Below the pieces are notes generated by a model. It saw nothing but the letters and a program-made list of their open reading frames with translations, did no database searches and was not told the origin of the DNA. From assembly GCF_024814355.1 (NCBI RefSeq), contig NZ_JANUXV010000001.1:496001-560000 (forward strand): a stretch of 64,000 bases of DNA, read 5' to 3'. Made by a program: the position numbers and the translations under genes. Origin of the DNA: Gleimia sp. 6138-11-ORH1. Its GTDB lineage: Bacteria > Actinomycetota > Actinomycetes > Actinomycetales > Actinomycetaceae. How positions within the stretch are numbered: position 1 is the first letter of the stretch; each line of letters begins with the position of its first letter. This document shows positions 43,585-54,738 of this stretch, one piece after another.

Positions 43585-45417
43585 TTACTTCACTGAAATA
43601 GAGTTATCTGAACCGTCATACAGGGAAGCAATTTCCACTGCGAAGTCAGTAGATACTTTTGCGCGTTTTAATTTCATAGAGGGAGTTAAATAACCATTCT
43701 CAACTGTGAATTCGGCATCGATAAATCTAAAACGCCGGATTGATTCAGCTTTAGATACAGTTTTATTAACTCGTTTAATGGCAGCTAAGATGGACTCAAT
43801 CACCTTCGGATGAGCTTTAGAACGCGCCGGATCCATCGGAGGCAAACCGTGGTTCTTCAACCAGGTAGGGAGCATTTCCGCATCTAAAGTAACAATCGCA
43901 CTAATGTAGGGCTGTTGGTCGCCAACTACAACCACGTGGGAGATCAGCGGATGAGTTACCAGGCTTTCTTCTAAAGCTACTGGAGCAACATTCTTTCCTC
44001 CGGCAGTGACGATCAGATCTTTCGCACGTCCAGTAATGTAAAGCCGGTCTTTCTTATCGATCTTCGCAATATCACCGGTTCTGAACCAGCCGTCCTCGAA
44101 AGCCTCTGCAGTGGCCTGTGGATTATTGTAGTAGCCGGCGAAAACTGCCGCGCCCTGTACCAGCACTTCACCTTCGCTAGAAAGTTTAATCCGGTTACCG
44201 GGTATTAGGTTACCGACCGAACCCATTTTCTCTTTCCCTAAACGGGTGATTGAAAGTGGGCCGGTAGTTTCAGATAGGCCGTAGCCTTCTAAAAGATCTA
44301 ATCCTAAACCGCGGAAGAAATGCCCCAGGGTCGGGGAAAGCGGTGCCCCACCAGAGACGATATAACGCATTTTAGGCCCTAAAGCGGCTTTAATCTTATG
44401 AAGAACCAGGCGGTTGGCTAACTTTAAACGCCGTTTCTGTCTAAAGGATGGTCCTCTGCGGGTATCAAGTGCCCGCGAATAAGAGATCGCAGCATTAGCT
44501 GCCCAGCGGAATAGTTTACGTTTGATTCCCTTACCTGCTTTAGCTTCAGAGGCGTTGTAAATCTTTTCCAAAACTCGCGGTACTAAAAGCAGGATACTCG
44601 GTTGGAAAGTCTTCAGGTCGCCCAGCAGATTCTTAGTGTTAGAAACATTGGCGAATACGCCGTTGCCAGCCAAGATCAGGAACTGTACGAAGCGGGCCAG
44701 CACATGGGCCAGGGGAAGGAAAAGTAGAAAACGGGTTTCGTTTGAAAGGCAGATATTTGGCACTGCTTCTTGCGCACCATAGATAGTTTCCACGAAGTTC
44801 CGGTGGGTGAGCGTAACTCCCTTTGGAAGTCCAGTGGTTCCCGAGGTATAGATGATGGTAGCGACATCGTCGATATCGACCTTGGCTTGGGCTGCTTTAA
44901 GTTTTTCATCTGAGACCTGCAGGCCCCGAGACTGCAGTAGTCGAATAGCGCCGTTATCAAAAGAAAGGATTTCTTTTACGGAGGGGCCAGCCGAGGCTTT
45001 GACAAGTTCTAAACGAGTATTGTTATCGGTGATAACCAAAGAAGGGAGAGCGTCGTTGGTAATCCATTCGATTTGTAAACTGGAATCCGACTCATAGATG
45101 GGAGCCACAATAATCCCCAGGGAGAGGGCAGCCAGGTCTAGAACTGTCCACTCAGTGCAAGTTGCTGCCATGATGGAGATGCGGTCGCCTTTGGAAAGTC
45201 CCATTTGTAACAGGCCTCTGGCAACGTCATCAACTTCGATCTGCAAATCTTTAGCGCTGATTTCCCGCCAGCTTCCCACAGATGTACGGCGTTCCAAAAC
45301 CGGGGCATTTGGTGTGCGCTCAGCGCGGTCAGATAAGAAAGTGTAGAGGGTTTCATGCGGTTTAGCTTCTTGCTTAAGTGGAATTTCCCAAATCTTTTCT
45401 TTCTTAAACAGTCCCAC
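43585..45417 (-). CDS. Long-chain fatty acid-CoA ligase (AMP-forming, FadD15-like)
   Basis: The roughly 610-residue adenylate-forming enzyme activates a fatty acid to acyl-AMP and acyl-CoA. The P-loop [15 protein letters not shown], the YGLSETTGP motif, [12 protein letters not shown] and the C-terminal [17 protein letters not shown] with its hinge are intact. It resembles mycobacterial FadD15 and the 'AMP-dependent synthetase/ligase' of actinobacteria. The frame opens at GTG 45426, but AAAGG overlaps that codon; it is correctly spaced (about 8 nt) for the GTG at 45417, which I use. Exogenous fatty acid use or membrane lipid remodelling is inferred. Confidence 0.94.
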   Translation of the reverse strand: MGLFKKEKIWEIPLKQEAKPHETLYTFLSDRAERTPNAPVLERRTSVGSWREISAKDLQIEVDDVARGLLQMGLSKGDRISIMAATCTEWTVLDLAALSLGIIVAPIYESDSSLQIEWITNDALPSLVITDNNTRLELVKASAGPSVKEILSFDNGAIRLLQSRGLQVSDEKLKAAQAKVDIDDVATIIYTSGTTGLPKGVTLTHRNFVETIYGAQEAVPNICLSNETRFLLFLPLAHVLARFVQFLILAGNGVFANVSNTKNLLGDLKTFQPSILLLVPRVLEKIYNASEAKAGKGIKRKLFRWAANAAISYSRALDTRRGPSFRQKRRLKLANRLVLHKIKAALGPKMRYIVSGGAPLSPTLGHFFRGLGLDLLEGYGLSETTGPLSITRLGKEKMGSVGNLIPGNRIKLSSEGEVLVQGAAVFAGYYNNPQATAEAFEDGWFRTGDIAKIDKKDRLYITGRAKDLIVTAGGKNVAPVALEESLVTHPLISHVVVVGDQQPYISAIVTLDAEMLPTWLKNHGLPPMDPARSKAHPKVIESILAAIKRVNKTVSKAESIRRFRFIDAEFTVENGYLTPSMKLKRAKVSTDFAVEIASLYDGSDNSISVK

Positions 45418-45553
45418 CAGTGGCACCTTTCTATGCGGTATATTTGCAGTTACTTCTAGTTTAGCTACTTAAAATCTTTAATCAACGGATTGGGTTAATA
45501 ATGAGACTCGTGTCCTTGCTATTAAGCAAAAGAACCCATTTAACCGATGAGGT

Positions 45554-46981
45554 TTAGATATTGTAGTAGAGCTCAAACTCATAAGGATGAACCAAAGCCC
45601 GCATCGGAGCGATTTCTTGGGTTTCCTTATAGTCAATCCAAGTGTGAATTAAATCCTCTGTGAAAACATTCCCCTCAAGTAAAAACTCGTGGTCCTCGCG
45701 CAGAGCTTCTAAGGCTGCTTCCAAAGAGGTTGGCAATTTTTCAATATCTTCATATTCAGCCGGAGGAAGCTCGTAAAGATCCTTATCGATGGGAGCCGGC
45801 GGCTCTATCCGATTACGAATCCCATCAATCCCAGCCATCAGACAGGCAGCAAAAGCCAGGTAAGGATTTGCTGTTGGATCCGGCACGCGATATTCAACCC
45901 GCTTAGCAGCTGCAGAGGTGCCGGTGACCGGAATTCTGATGCAGGCAGACCGATTCCGCGCAGAATAAACCAGATTGATGGGTGCTTCAAAACCGGGAAC
46001 TAAACGACGATAAGAGTTAATCGAAGGGTTGGTGAAGGCCAGTAATGCCGGGGCGTGGTGAAGTAATCCCCCCACAAACCAGCGCGCTGTATCGGAAAGC
46101 CCCCCGTAGCCATTAGGATCGTGGAATAACGGTTTGCCATCTTTCCAAAGGGAGAGGTGGCAGTGCATTCCCGAACCGTTGTCCTTTGCAAGCGGTTTGG
46201 GCATAAAGGTTGCCGTGTAACCACTTTGCAGGGCGCAGTTACGGACAATATATTTGAACTTCAACATATCATCGGCGGCGCAGGTTAGTGTATCGAAGCG
46301 ATAGTTAATCTCTTGCTGACCACCCGAAGCACATTCATGGTGATGACGCTCTACCCGCAAACCGGCCTCGGCCAGGACAGTCGCCGTGTAGTCACGGAAA
46401 TCTACCTGCCCATCTAAGGGAGCTACCGGGAAGTAGCCGCCCTTTTGAGCAACCGTATGTCCAACGTTTTGGAAACTATCATCGGAGGCTCGTCCGGAGT
46501 TCCAGTAACCTTCCTCGGAATCAATTTCAAATACTGTGTGGTGTGGAAGCGACTGATAACGTACCTCTTTAAAAGTGAAGAACTCTGCCTCAGCCCCAAC
46601 GTAGCAGGTGTCGGCAATTCCGGTGGACCGCAGATAGTTTTCCGCCTTTTGGGCAACCTGGCGAGGATCGCGCTCAAAGGGGGCGTCTGTGAAGGGATCC
46701 ACAATCGAAAAATTCATGTTCAACGTGGGAATCGGGCGGAAAGGGTCAAGATAGGCTGAACCGATATCAGCCACCAGTTTCATATCAGATTCGTGGATTT
46801 GGGTGAATCCCTTGATTGAGGAGCCATCGAACATAATTCCGTTGTCTAAAACTGCTTCAAGCTCACTGGCTGGCACCGTAATATGCTGTTGCACACCGGG
46901 AAGATCGCAAAATCGAACGTCTAGTTGTTCGATCTTATGTTCATTTACATAAGCCAAGAGACTTTCGCGGGTACTAAACAT
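45554..46981 (-). CDS. glnA: Glutamine synthetase type I
   Basis: It makes glutamine from glutamate, ammonia and ATP as a dodecamer. The 475-residue length, the N-terminal beta-grasp with RFCDLPGVQQHI, MFDGSSIKGF, the metal-binding GAEAEFF, HHHECASGGQQEI and FMPKPLAKDNGSGMHCH are all present. The adenylylation loop DKDLYELPPAEYEDI carries the Tyr that GlnE modifies in the GSI-beta class, so activity is probably controlled by adenylylation. The gene is alone, with a palindrome in its upstream region. A GTCCTCA-complement (TGAGGAC) gives the ribosome binding site. Confidence 0.97.
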   Translation of the reverse strand: MFSTRESLLAYVNEHKIEQLDVRFCDLPGVQQHITVPASELEAVLDNGIMFDGSSIKGFTQIHESDMKLVADIGSAYLDPFRPIPTLNMNFSIVDPFTDAPFERDPRQVAQKAENYLRSTGIADTCYVGAEAEFFTFKEVRYQSLPHHTVFEIDSEEGYWNSGRASDDSFQNVGHTVAQKGGYFPVAPLDGQVDFRDYTATVLAEAGLRVERHHHECASGGQQEINYRFDTLTCAADDMLKFKYIVRNCALQSGYTATFMPKPLAKDNGSGMHCHLSLWKDGKPLFHDPNGYGGLSDTARWFVGGLLHHAPALLAFTNPSINSYRRLVPGFEAPINLVYSARNRSACIRIPVTGTSAAAKRVEYRVPDPTANPYLAFAACLMAGIDGIRNRIEPPAPIDKDLYELPPAEYEDIEKLPTSLEAALEALREDHEFLLEGNVFTEDLIHTWIDYKETQEIAPMRALVHPYEFELYYNI

Positions 46982-47006
46982 TCGGTACCGTCCTCAAAAT
47001 AAGTTG

Positions 47007-47024
47007 TATCTAGTTACGTAGATA
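47007..47024 (-). promoter_or_regulatory. Palindrome upstream of glnA
   Basis: TATCTA-GTTACG-TAGATA is an inverted repeat of 6-bp arms with a 6-nt centre, 26 nt upstream of the glnA start. The shape is that of a dimeric repressor operator. A nitrogen regulator such as AmtR or GlnR is a guess; the sequence does not match either consensus closely. Confidence 0.35.
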
Positions 47025-47090
47025 ACCTTAGCATTTGCCTTAAACAATCGGCAGGCAGTTTTATATTCTGATTTAACAGTCCGGCTTGTT

Positions 47091-47096
47091 TACAAT
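47091..47096 (+). promoter_or_regulatory. -10 element of uvrC, predicted leaderless
   Basis: TACAAT lies 7 nt before the ATG at 47104, with no ribosome binding site. The longer frame opening at TTG 47086 would start inside this promoter, so it is unlikely to be the true start. Confidence 0.5.
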
Positions 47097-47103
47097 GGAA
47101 ACT

Positions 47104-49119
47104 ATGGCAGATCCTCTTACCTACCGACCCAAAACCAGCGATATTCCGGTAAGTCCGGGGGTATATCGTTTCTCTGATGCCACGGGCAGGGTCATTTATG
47201 TGGGTAAAGCAAAGAACCTGCGAAACCGTTTAACCAGCTATTTTCAAGATCCTGCGAACCTGCATCCGCGCACTCAGCAAATGGTTTTTAGTGCCACTAA
47301 TGTGCAGTGGACGGTAGTTAATTCTGAGGTGGAGGCACTCACTTTAGAATATAACTGGATTAAAGAGTTTGATCCGCGTTTTAACGTGATGATGAAAGAT
47401 GATCACTCTTACCCGTACCTTGCGGTGACAGTGAATGAGCAGATTCCGCGGATGACAATTATGCGGGGCAATCGCAATAAGAAGGTTCGTTATTTTGGTC
47501 CTTATGCGCAAGTTTGGGCGTTAAGAGATACAGCCGATCAACTTCAGAAAGTGTTTCAAGTTCGTACCTGTTCTGATGGAGTTTTACGCCGCGCTCAGTC
47601 TCAGGGGCGGCCCTGTTTACTGGGTTATATTGAAAAGTGTTCGGCTCCTTGTACCGGTAAAATTAGTGAGGCTGACTATCAGCAAAGAGTTACTCAGCTG
47701 TGTCAATTTATGGCAGGTAAAGTAGGGCCATATTTGGCGAATCTGCGTTCTGAAATGAAAGCTGCTGCCAGCGAGCTTGAGTTTGAAAAAGCTGCGCGGT
47801 TACGGGATAACTTGCAGGCTTTAGAAGTAGTTTTGGAACGTAATGCGATTGTTTTTAACGATGGAACTGACGCGGATGTATTCGGGTTAGTTTCCGATGA
47901 GTTAGAAAGTGGCATTTATCTTTTCCACGTGCGCGGCGGAAGAATCCGCGGTGTGCGCGGCTGGGTACTTCACAATCAGTATGGGGCCAGTGATGCAGAG
48001 AATCTGCAGGCAGTTTTGCAACAGGCTTTTGCCGAGGCCGTTGGAGTTAAAGAAACGCAGAAACGCCAAGCGGTTTCGGTTGATGATTTAGAACATCTTC
48101 CCACTAATGCGGTTCCACCAGAGATCCTGGTACCGGTGCTCCCCACGGAAGTTGCTGTCTTAGAAGAATGGCTAAGTGAAAAACGGGGTGCAAAAGTACG
48201 GATTAAAGTACCCGTCCGTGGAGAGAAAAAGGCGCTGCAAGAAACTGTCCAAAAGAATGCGGCGGAAACTCTGCGCCAACATCGGCTTAGAAGAATCAAT
48301 GATTTAACCCAACGTTCGGTCGCTTTAGAAGAGTTGGCTGACTACTTGGAATTGTCCCATGCCCCGCTGCGGATTGAATGTTTCGATATTTCTCATCTGC
48401 AAGGTACTCATCAAGTGGGCTCCCTAGTAGTTTTTGAAGATGGCGCGCCCCGGAAGAAGGACTACCGGAGTTTCACTATTCAAGCACCTTCCGGAGAGTC
48501 TCTTGACGATACCGCGGCTATGCGGCAGGTTTTAACCCGCCGGTTCAAACGCCTTCTTGCTGAAGAAAATGGGGTTGCTGGATATGACGAAGAGGGGATT
48601 AAGCTGGAGTCTGGGCCGATCGATGAGACAACCGGGCGTCCTCGGCGGTTTTCCTACCGCCCCGATCTGGTGGTAGTTGATGGTGGTTTACCGCAGGTGA
48701 ACGCGGCAGCTGAAACTCTCACTGAGTTAGGGATTGATATTCCGGTAATTGGTTTAGCTAAACGGTTGGAAGAAGTGTGGATTCCTCAGGAGGAGTATCC
48801 CGTGATTTTTCCGCGCACTTGCGCAGGACTTTATCTGCTGCAGCATCTGCGGGATGAATCCCACCGTTTTGCGATTACCGCGCACCGGAAGAAACGCTCT
48901 AAATCCATGTTGATATCTGTTTTAGATGAGATTCCTGGTTTAGGTGCCGCTAAGCAAAAAGCCCTGCTTGCAAAATTCGGTGCAGTTAAGCATATTAAGG
49001 TTGCGAAGGTAAGTGATTTACAGGAGGTTGCGGGAATCGGACCACTGCTTGCCCAGGCAATTTACGACTACTTTCATCCCGCAGAGGCTTCAGTTGATCC
49101 CGATGAATCCGTTGAATAA
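47104..49119 (+). CDS. uvrC: Excinuclease ABC subunit C
   Basis: UvrC makes both incisions around the lesion marked by UvrB. The roughly 671-residue protein has the N-terminal GIY-YIG nuclease (GVYRFSDATGRVIYVGKAKNLRNRL) and a Cys cluster region (CLLGYIEKCSAPCTG). A UVR motif (LEFEKAARLRDNLQAL) contacts UvrB. The RNase H-like second nuclease has ECFDISHLQGT and the DLVVVDGG acid, and tandem helix-hairpin-helix motifs lie at the end (IPGLGAAKQKALL, VAGIGPLLAQ). It leads the conserved uvrC-rapZ-yvcK-whiA cluster. Confidence 0.96.
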   Translation: MADPLTYRPKTSDIPVSPGVYRFSDATGRVIYVGKAKNLRNRLTSYFQDPANLHPRTQQMVFSATNVQWTVVNSEVEALTLEYNWIKEFDPRFNVMMKDDHSYPYLAVTVNEQIPRMTIMRGNRNKKVRYFGPYAQVWALRDTADQLQKVFQVRTCSDGVLRRAQSQGRPCLLGYIEKCSAPCTGKISEADYQQRVTQLCQFMAGKVGPYLANLRSEMKAAASELEFEKAARLRDNLQALEVVLERNAIVFNDGTDADVFGLVSDELESGIYLFHVRGGRIRGVRGWVLHNQYGASDAENLQAVLQQAFAEAVGVKETQKRQAVSVDDLEHLPTNAVPPEILVPVLPTEVAVLEEWLSEKRGAKVRIKVPVRGEKKALQETVQKNAAETLRQHRLRRINDLTQRSVALEELADYLELSHAPLRIECFDISHLQGTHQVGSLVVFEDGAPRKKDYRSFTIQAPSGESLDDTAAMRQVLTRRFKRLLAEENGVAGYDEEGIKLESGPIDETTGRPRRFSYRPDLVVVDGGLPQVNAAAETLTELGIDIPVIGLAKRLEEVWIPQEEYPVIFPRTCAGLYLLQHLRDESHRFAITAHRKKRSKSMLISVLDEIPGLGAAKQKALLAKFGAVKHIKVAKVSDLQEVAGIGPLLAQAIYDYFHPAEASVDPDESVE

Positions 49120-49155
49120 GATTCAGATTATTAAAAAACCTGGCAAACTAGATAT

Positions 49156-50109
49156 ATGAATAATCTTGAAGCCAGCGACTCTACTCATCCGCACGCAGTT
49201 CCGACGGATATTTCAGTTTTAGACGAGGCAACATCTTTACCGCAAAACCTGGGTACTGAGATGTTAATTATTACTGGAATGTCCGGTGCCGGACGTACCC
49301 GCGCTTCTATGGCGTTGGAAGACCTTGATTGGTATGTGGTGGATAATCTTCCCCCGGTGCTGCTGCCAGTTTTGGCGGGTATGATGACTCCGGATGGGGG
49401 AGGGGTACACCGTTTAGCTGCGGTGGTAGATGTTCGTTCAGGTGGATTCTTCCGCGATTTTGAATCTATTTTGGCGAAACTAGCTGCAGAAAATATTTCG
49501 CATCGCCTGATTTTCTTAGAAGCTGATGAGGCTGAGTTGGTTAAACGCTATGAGTCTAATCGGCGTCCGCACCCACTGCAAGAAGATGGGCGGATCTTAG
49601 ATGGGATTGCGAAAGAGAAGGAACTGCTGGCCCCGTTGCGGGCTTTGGCAGATGAGATTGTGGACACTACGAAGATGAGTGTGCATGATTTGACTCGCCA
49701 TATGCGGGATGTAGTTGCCGGTGATTCTCATCAGACTTTGAACCTAACGGTGATGTCTTTTGGTTTTAAGTACGGTTTACCGTTGGATGCGGACCATGTT
49801 TTAGATGTGCGTTTCTTAAAGAATCCCTACTGGGTGAGTGAACTTAGGCATTTGACTGGGCGCGATGAGCCGGTGGCTAAGTATGTTTTGGAACAGCCTG
49901 GGGCAAGGGAATTTGCTGAGAATTATGCGGATTTGTTGGCTCCAATGCTGGCGGGATATTTATCTGAGTTGAAGCCTTTTGTAACCATCGCGGTGGGGTG
50001 TACGGGCGGTAAGCACCGTTCTGTGGCAAATGCAGAGTTGATTGCCGCTAAGCTGCGGGAAAAGGGTTTTCCAGTGCGGGTAATTCACCGAGATTTAGGG
50101 CGTGAATAA
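49156..50109 (+). CDS. rapZ: RapZ family nucleotide-binding protein
   Basis: The 317-residue protein belongs to the RapZ/YvcJ family. The N-terminal P-loop GMSGAGRTRA has Arg where enterobacteria have Lys, as is usual in actinobacteria. VVDNLPP and the EADEAELVKRYESNRRPHPL segment follow, and the C-terminal domain has FGFKYGLP, DVRFLKNPYW and VGCTGGKHRSV. In E. coli it delivers a small RNA to RNase E and senses glucosamine-6-phosphate; the actinobacterial role is less known. CAAACT lies 6 nt before the ATG, another possible leaderless start. It overlaps yvcK by one base. Confidence 0.95.
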   Translation: MNNLEASDSTHPHAVPTDISVLDEATSLPQNLGTEMLIITGMSGAGRTRASMALEDLDWYVVDNLPPVLLPVLAGMMTPDGGGVHRLAAVVDVRSGGFFRDFESILAKLAAENISHRLIFLEADEAELVKRYESNRRPHPLQEDGRILDGIAKEKELLAPLRALADEIVDTTKMSVHDLTRHMRDVVAGDSHQTLNLTVMSFGFKYGLPLDADHVLDVRFLKNPYWVSELRHLTGRDEPVAKYVLEQPGAREFAENYADLLAPMLAGYLSELKPFVTIAVGCTGGKHRSVANAELIAAKLREKGFPVRVIHRDLGRE

Positions 50110-51122
50110 TGAGTATGCTGCTAGATAAGGAAGGTTGGCCGTTAAGAGGAGAAGCGGGAACAAAAGTGGTTGCCTTTGGAGGTGGTCATGGTTTGTCTGC
50201 GACGCTTCGCGCTTTAAAGCATATTACTCATCAGCTTACTGCAGTGGTTACCGTTGCTGACGACGGTGGTTCTTCGGGAAGATTGAGAAGTGAGATGGAA
50301 GTGCTACCGCCTGGTGATTTGCGGATGGCTTTAGCTTCCTTATGTGATGATTCTGAGTGGGGACTTACTTGGCGTGATGTGATGCAACATCGGTTTAAGA
50401 CCGAGGGAGAGTTGGATAATCACGCATTGGGTAATCTGCTGATTGTGGCGATTTGGCAGTTACTCGGTGACGAGCTGCAGGGCTTGGATTGGGTTGGGAA
50501 ACTCTTGAAAGCTCATGGGCGAGTTTTGCCGATGGCTTCCGTTCCGTTGGAGATTGAAGCGGATATGATTCTTCCCGAGGACGGTTCGCAAAGGACTTAC
50601 CGGGGGCAGGTAAATGTGGCTAAGGCTCCAGGAAGGGTAGCTGATATTCGGATTATTCCCAGTAATCCGCCGGTTTCAGCTGAGGTTAAGCAGGCGATTG
50701 CGGAGGCAGAGTGGATTGTTTTAGGACCGGGGTCTTGGTACACGTCTGTTTTGCCGCACCTATTAGTTAAAGAGCTGCACGATGCGCTGGTGAGTACTCC
50801 TGCTAGGCGTGCGTTGATTTTGAATTTGACTGAGCAGGCGGGGGAAACGGATTCGTTGTCGGCTGCTGACCACGTGCGTTTGCTGGGGAAGTATGCTCCC
50901 AGTTTTGCTTTAGATGTGGTGATTGCGGATCCTTCTATGGTTGAAGATATTGATGATTTAGAAGCTGCCGCGAGGGAGTTGGGGGCGCGACTTTTGTTGC
51001 GTCAGGTGTGTATTGGGTCGCGTTCGGGTTTACACGATCCGTTGCGTTTAGCCGCGGCTTTAAGAGATGCTTTCGAGGGCGTGTTGGGGGAGGTTAATGC
51101 GCCGGAGAATTGGTTGGCATAA
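50109..51122 (+). CDS. yvcK: YvcK/GlmR family regulator of carbon flux
   Basis: The 337-residue protein carries the YvcK hallmarks GGGHGLSATLRALK, TVADDGGSSGRLR, PPGDLRMALASL and DNHALGNLLI, with LGPGSWYTSVLPHL in the middle. Related proteins bind UDP-sugars and stimulate GlmS in Bacillus, or affect cell-wall precursor supply in mycobacteria. The CofD-like fold lacks the deazaflavin enzyme partners. The start ATG overlaps the rapZ stop (TAATG), so translation is coupled. whiA follows after 85 nt. Confidence 0.95.
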   Translation: MSMLLDKEGWPLRGEAGTKVVAFGGGHGLSATLRALKHITHQLTAVVTVADDGGSSGRLRSEMEVLPPGDLRMALASLCDDSEWGLTWRDVMQHRFKTEGELDNHALGNLLIVAIWQLLGDELQGLDWVGKLLKAHGRVLPMASVPLEIEADMILPEDGSQRTYRGQVNVAKAPGRVADIRIIPSNPPVSAEVKQAIAEAEWIVLGPGSWYTSVLPHLLVKELHDALVSTPARRALILNLTEQAGETDSLSAADHVRLLGKYAPSFALDVVIADPSMVEDIDDLEAAARELGARLLLRQVCIGSRSGLHDPLRLAAALRDAFEGVLGEVNAPENWLA

Positions 51123-51207
51123 TTCACTTTTAGGTACTTTAAGAGACTATCCTAACTGTTTCCAGGTAAAGTTTTTACGGTATTAGAATCTGCTTGAAAG
51201 GTTTACG

Positions 51208-52191
51208 ATGGCGCTTACTGCTGGTTTGAAAAAGGAACTGGTGCAGCATCCGGTGACCACGGCTTCGCAAATGAATGCGGAGATCGCTACTTTACTGCGT
51301 TTTGCTGGAGGGCTACACGAGGTCAATGGTCACGTGGTAATCGAGGCCGAGTTAGATTCTAAGGCGGCAGCTACCCGTTTGCGCGCATTTTTAGCGAAAC
51401 TTTATAACGCCTCCACCTCTGTGGTAGTGGTTTCTGGGGGCGCTTTAAAAAAGGGCGACCGCTATGTGGTGCGGGTAGTTGAAAGAGCTGAGCAGTTAGC
51501 TCGTTTAACGGGATTGGTTGATCACCGAAATCAAGCTATTCGCGGTTTGCCACCAGAGATTGTTTCCGGCGGAGAAGCTGAAGCGATCGCTGCTTGGCGG
51601 GGCGCTTTTTTAGCGCGAGGCTCTCTGTTAGAACCCGGCAGGTCTTCTTCGATGGAATTGACTGCGCCGGGGCCTGAAGCTGCGCTGGCGCTGGTGGGAG
51701 TAGCCCGTCGGATGGGGGCTACGGCGCGGGTAAGAGAAGTGCGGAATTCTCATCGGGTGGTGGTTAAGGATGCCGATGGTATTTCGGTTCTTTTAGATAA
51801 GCTGGGCGCGAAGGAAACTTTTGAGATTTGGAATTCTCGACGGCAGCGGCGTGAACTGCGCGGAAATATAAATCGGTTAGCTAACTTTGATGACGCAAAT
51901 TTACGGCGGTCTGCACGTGCCGCTGTGGCAGCGGGAGCCAGAGTACAGCGGGCTTTTGAAATCTTAGGTGATGACATTCCGGCGCACCTGTATGAGGCTG
52001 GGCAGTTGCGTTTACAGTATAAAGAGGCTTCGTTGGAAGAACTTGGGAAGCTCTCTGATCCCCAATTAACTAAAGATGCAGTGGCAGGGCGGATCCGTCG
52101 CCTACTGGCGCTGGCTGATAAGGTGGCTTCTGAGCAGGGGATTGCTGATACTGAAGCGGCGATCACCATGGAAATGCTTGACGAATCCTAG
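51208..52191 (+). CDS. whiA: WhiA DNA-binding regulator
   Basis: WhiA controls division and sporulation genes in streptomycetes and is conserved in most Gram-positive bacteria. The 327-residue protein has the degenerate LAGLIDADG-type domain ([20 protein letters not shown]) and a C-terminal helix-turn-helix ([37 protein letters not shown]). CTTGAAAGG lies 9 nt before the ATG. Its position after rapZ and yvcK is the standard one. In a non-sporulating organism a role in cell division is more likely. Confidence 0.96.
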   Translation: MALTAGLKKELVQHPVTTASQMNAEIATLLRFAGGLHEVNGHVVIEAELDSKAAATRLRAFLAKLYNASTSVVVVSGGALKKGDRYVVRVVERAEQLARLTGLVDHRNQAIRGLPPEIVSGGEAEAIAAWRGAFLARGSLLEPGRSSSMELTAPGPEAALALVGVARRMGATARVREVRNSHRVVVKDADGISVLLDKLGAKETFEIWNSRRQRRELRGNINRLANFDDANLRRSARAAVAAGARVQRAFEILGDDIPAHLYEAGQLRLQYKEASLEELGKLSDPQLTKDAVAGRIRRLLALADKVASEQGIADTEAAITMEMLDES

Positions 52192-52196
52192 TTTTT

Positions 52197-52229
52197 TCTG
52201 CCTTGAGTTTCTTAAAAACTCAAGGCAGA
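52197..52229 (+). terminator. whiA terminator
   Basis: A 14-bp perfect stem (TCTGCCTTGAGTTT and complement) with a CTTAA loop lies just after the whiA stop. A T run precedes the left arm and TTGCTTT follows the right arm. Confidence 0.8.
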
Positions 52230-52308
52230 TTGCTTTATAACTCTTTACTTAGTTTGTAAGAACGTTTTAATTAGGTCATCAGACCCTGATAAAAATCAGA
52301 AAACAGTG

Positions 52309-53425
<1,117 letters not shown>

Positions 53426-53451
53426 TCTAAAACGCATCTAAGAGCGTATAA

Positions 53452-53489
53452 ATGACGCCCGCGCATGCTCCGGCGTGCGCGGGCGTCAT
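53452..53489 (+). terminator. gap terminator
   Basis: A perfect 14-bp, GC-rich stem (ATGACGCCCGCGCA and complement) with a 10-nt loop and TTGC after it stands between gap and pgk. Confidence 0.8.
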
Positions 53490-53542
53490 TGCTTAACCAA
53501 GCAAACTAGACAGCTACAACAAAGACTCTAAGGAGAGAATCT

Positions 53543-54736
53543 ATGTTGCGTACAATTGAAACCCTGGGCGACCTTAAAGGTAAGCGCGTCCTGGTACGTT
53601 CCGACTTCAACGTTCCATTAAAAGATGGGGTAATCACCGACGACGGACGTATCCGCGCCGCCCTCCCCACCTTGAATCAACTGCGTGAAGCCGGAGCGAA
53701 AGTAATCGTCATGGCACACCTGGGCCGCCCTAAAGGTGAAGTAAACCCAGCCTTCTCCCTCGCCCCAGTAGCAAAACGACTGGGCGAACTAATTGACGCT
53801 CCCGTCGCCCTGGCAGCAGACACCACCGGCGCTTCCGCGCAGGAACTAGCTGCTAACCTTAAAGAAGGTGAAGTACTACTATTAGAAAACGTTCGCTTTG
53901 ACGCACGTGAAACTTCCAAAGTAGACGCAGAACGTGAAGCAATGGCAGCTGAACTAGCAGAACTTGCAGACGCCTACGTTTCCGACGGTTTCGGAGTAGT
54001 CCACCGCAAGCAGGCTTCAGTATACGATATTGCGAAGAAACTACCTTCCGCATCTGGACAGCTAGTTCTCAAAGAAATCGAATCCCTACGTAAAGCAACC
54101 GACAACCCAGAACGCCCCTACACAGTAGTCCTGGGCGGAGCAAAAGTTGCCGATAAGCTGGGCGTAATCGCTAACTTGCTGAACAAAGCTGACATTCTGG
54201 TAATTGGTGGCGGAATGGCCTACACCTTCCTCAAAGCCAAGGGATACGAAGTAGGCACCTCTTTACTGGATCTTGACAATGTGGAAACCGTTGCCGGTTA
54301 TATTGCCGAAGCCGAAGCAAAGGGCGTAGAACTGGTACTCCCAGTTGATATCGTAGTTGCCCCTGAATTCGATAAAGACGCCACCCCAACTGTAGTTGCT
54401 GCAGACGCCATCCCAGCTGACCAAATGGGCCTCGACATCGGTCCTAAATCACAGGCACTTTACGCTGCGAAAATTGCAGCCTCAAAGACCGTGGCTTGGA
54501 ACGGCCCCATGGGCGTATTTGAATTTGAAAACTTCGCTAACGGCACCAAAGCAGTGGCTTTAGCCATGTCAGAAGGCGAAGGATTCTCAGTCGTAGGTGG
54601 CGGCGACTCAGCTGCCGCGGTACGCCTACTGGGCTTCGACGAAGCAACTTTCTCTCACATTTCCACCGGTGGTGGAGCTTCCCTCGAACTACTTGAAGGA
54701 AAGACTCTACCAGGCATTGCAGTATTGGAGGACTGA
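53543..54736 (+). CDS. pgk: Phosphoglycerate kinase
   Basis: It transfers phosphate from 1,3-bisphosphoglycerate to ADP. The 397-residue two-lobed protein has [12 protein letters not shown], the substrate-binding [25 protein letters not shown] and the nucleotide-binding [13 protein letters not shown] near the end. AAGGAGAG lies 6 nt before the ATG. tpi starts 2 nt downstream, with the Shine-Dalgarno GGAGG inside the last pgk codons, so both are made from one message. Confidence 0.98.
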   Translation: MLRTIETLGDLKGKRVLVRSDFNVPLKDGVITDDGRIRAALPTLNQLREAGAKVIVMAHLGRPKGEVNPAFSLAPVAKRLGELIDAPVALAADTTGASAQELAANLKEGEVLLLENVRFDARETSKVDAEREAMAAELAELADAYVSDGFGVVHRKQASVYDIAKKLPSASGQLVLKEIESLRKATDNPERPYTVVLGGAKVADKLGVIANLLNKADILVIGGGMAYTFLKAKGYEVGTSLLDLDNVETVAGYIAEAEAKGVELVLPVDIVVAPEFDKDATPTVVAADAIPADQMGLDIGPKSQALYAAKIAASKTVAWNGPMGVFEFENFANGTKAVALAMSEGEGFSVVGGGDSAAAVRLLGFDEATFSHISTGGGASLELLEGKTLPGIAVLED

Positions 54737-54738
54737 AA

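Noticed and set aside
47086-47103. TTG 47086 as the uvrC start
   Set aside because: It lies 5 nt upstream of a good -10 (TACAAT) and would place the promoter inside the gene; ATG 47104 gives the family-typical start.
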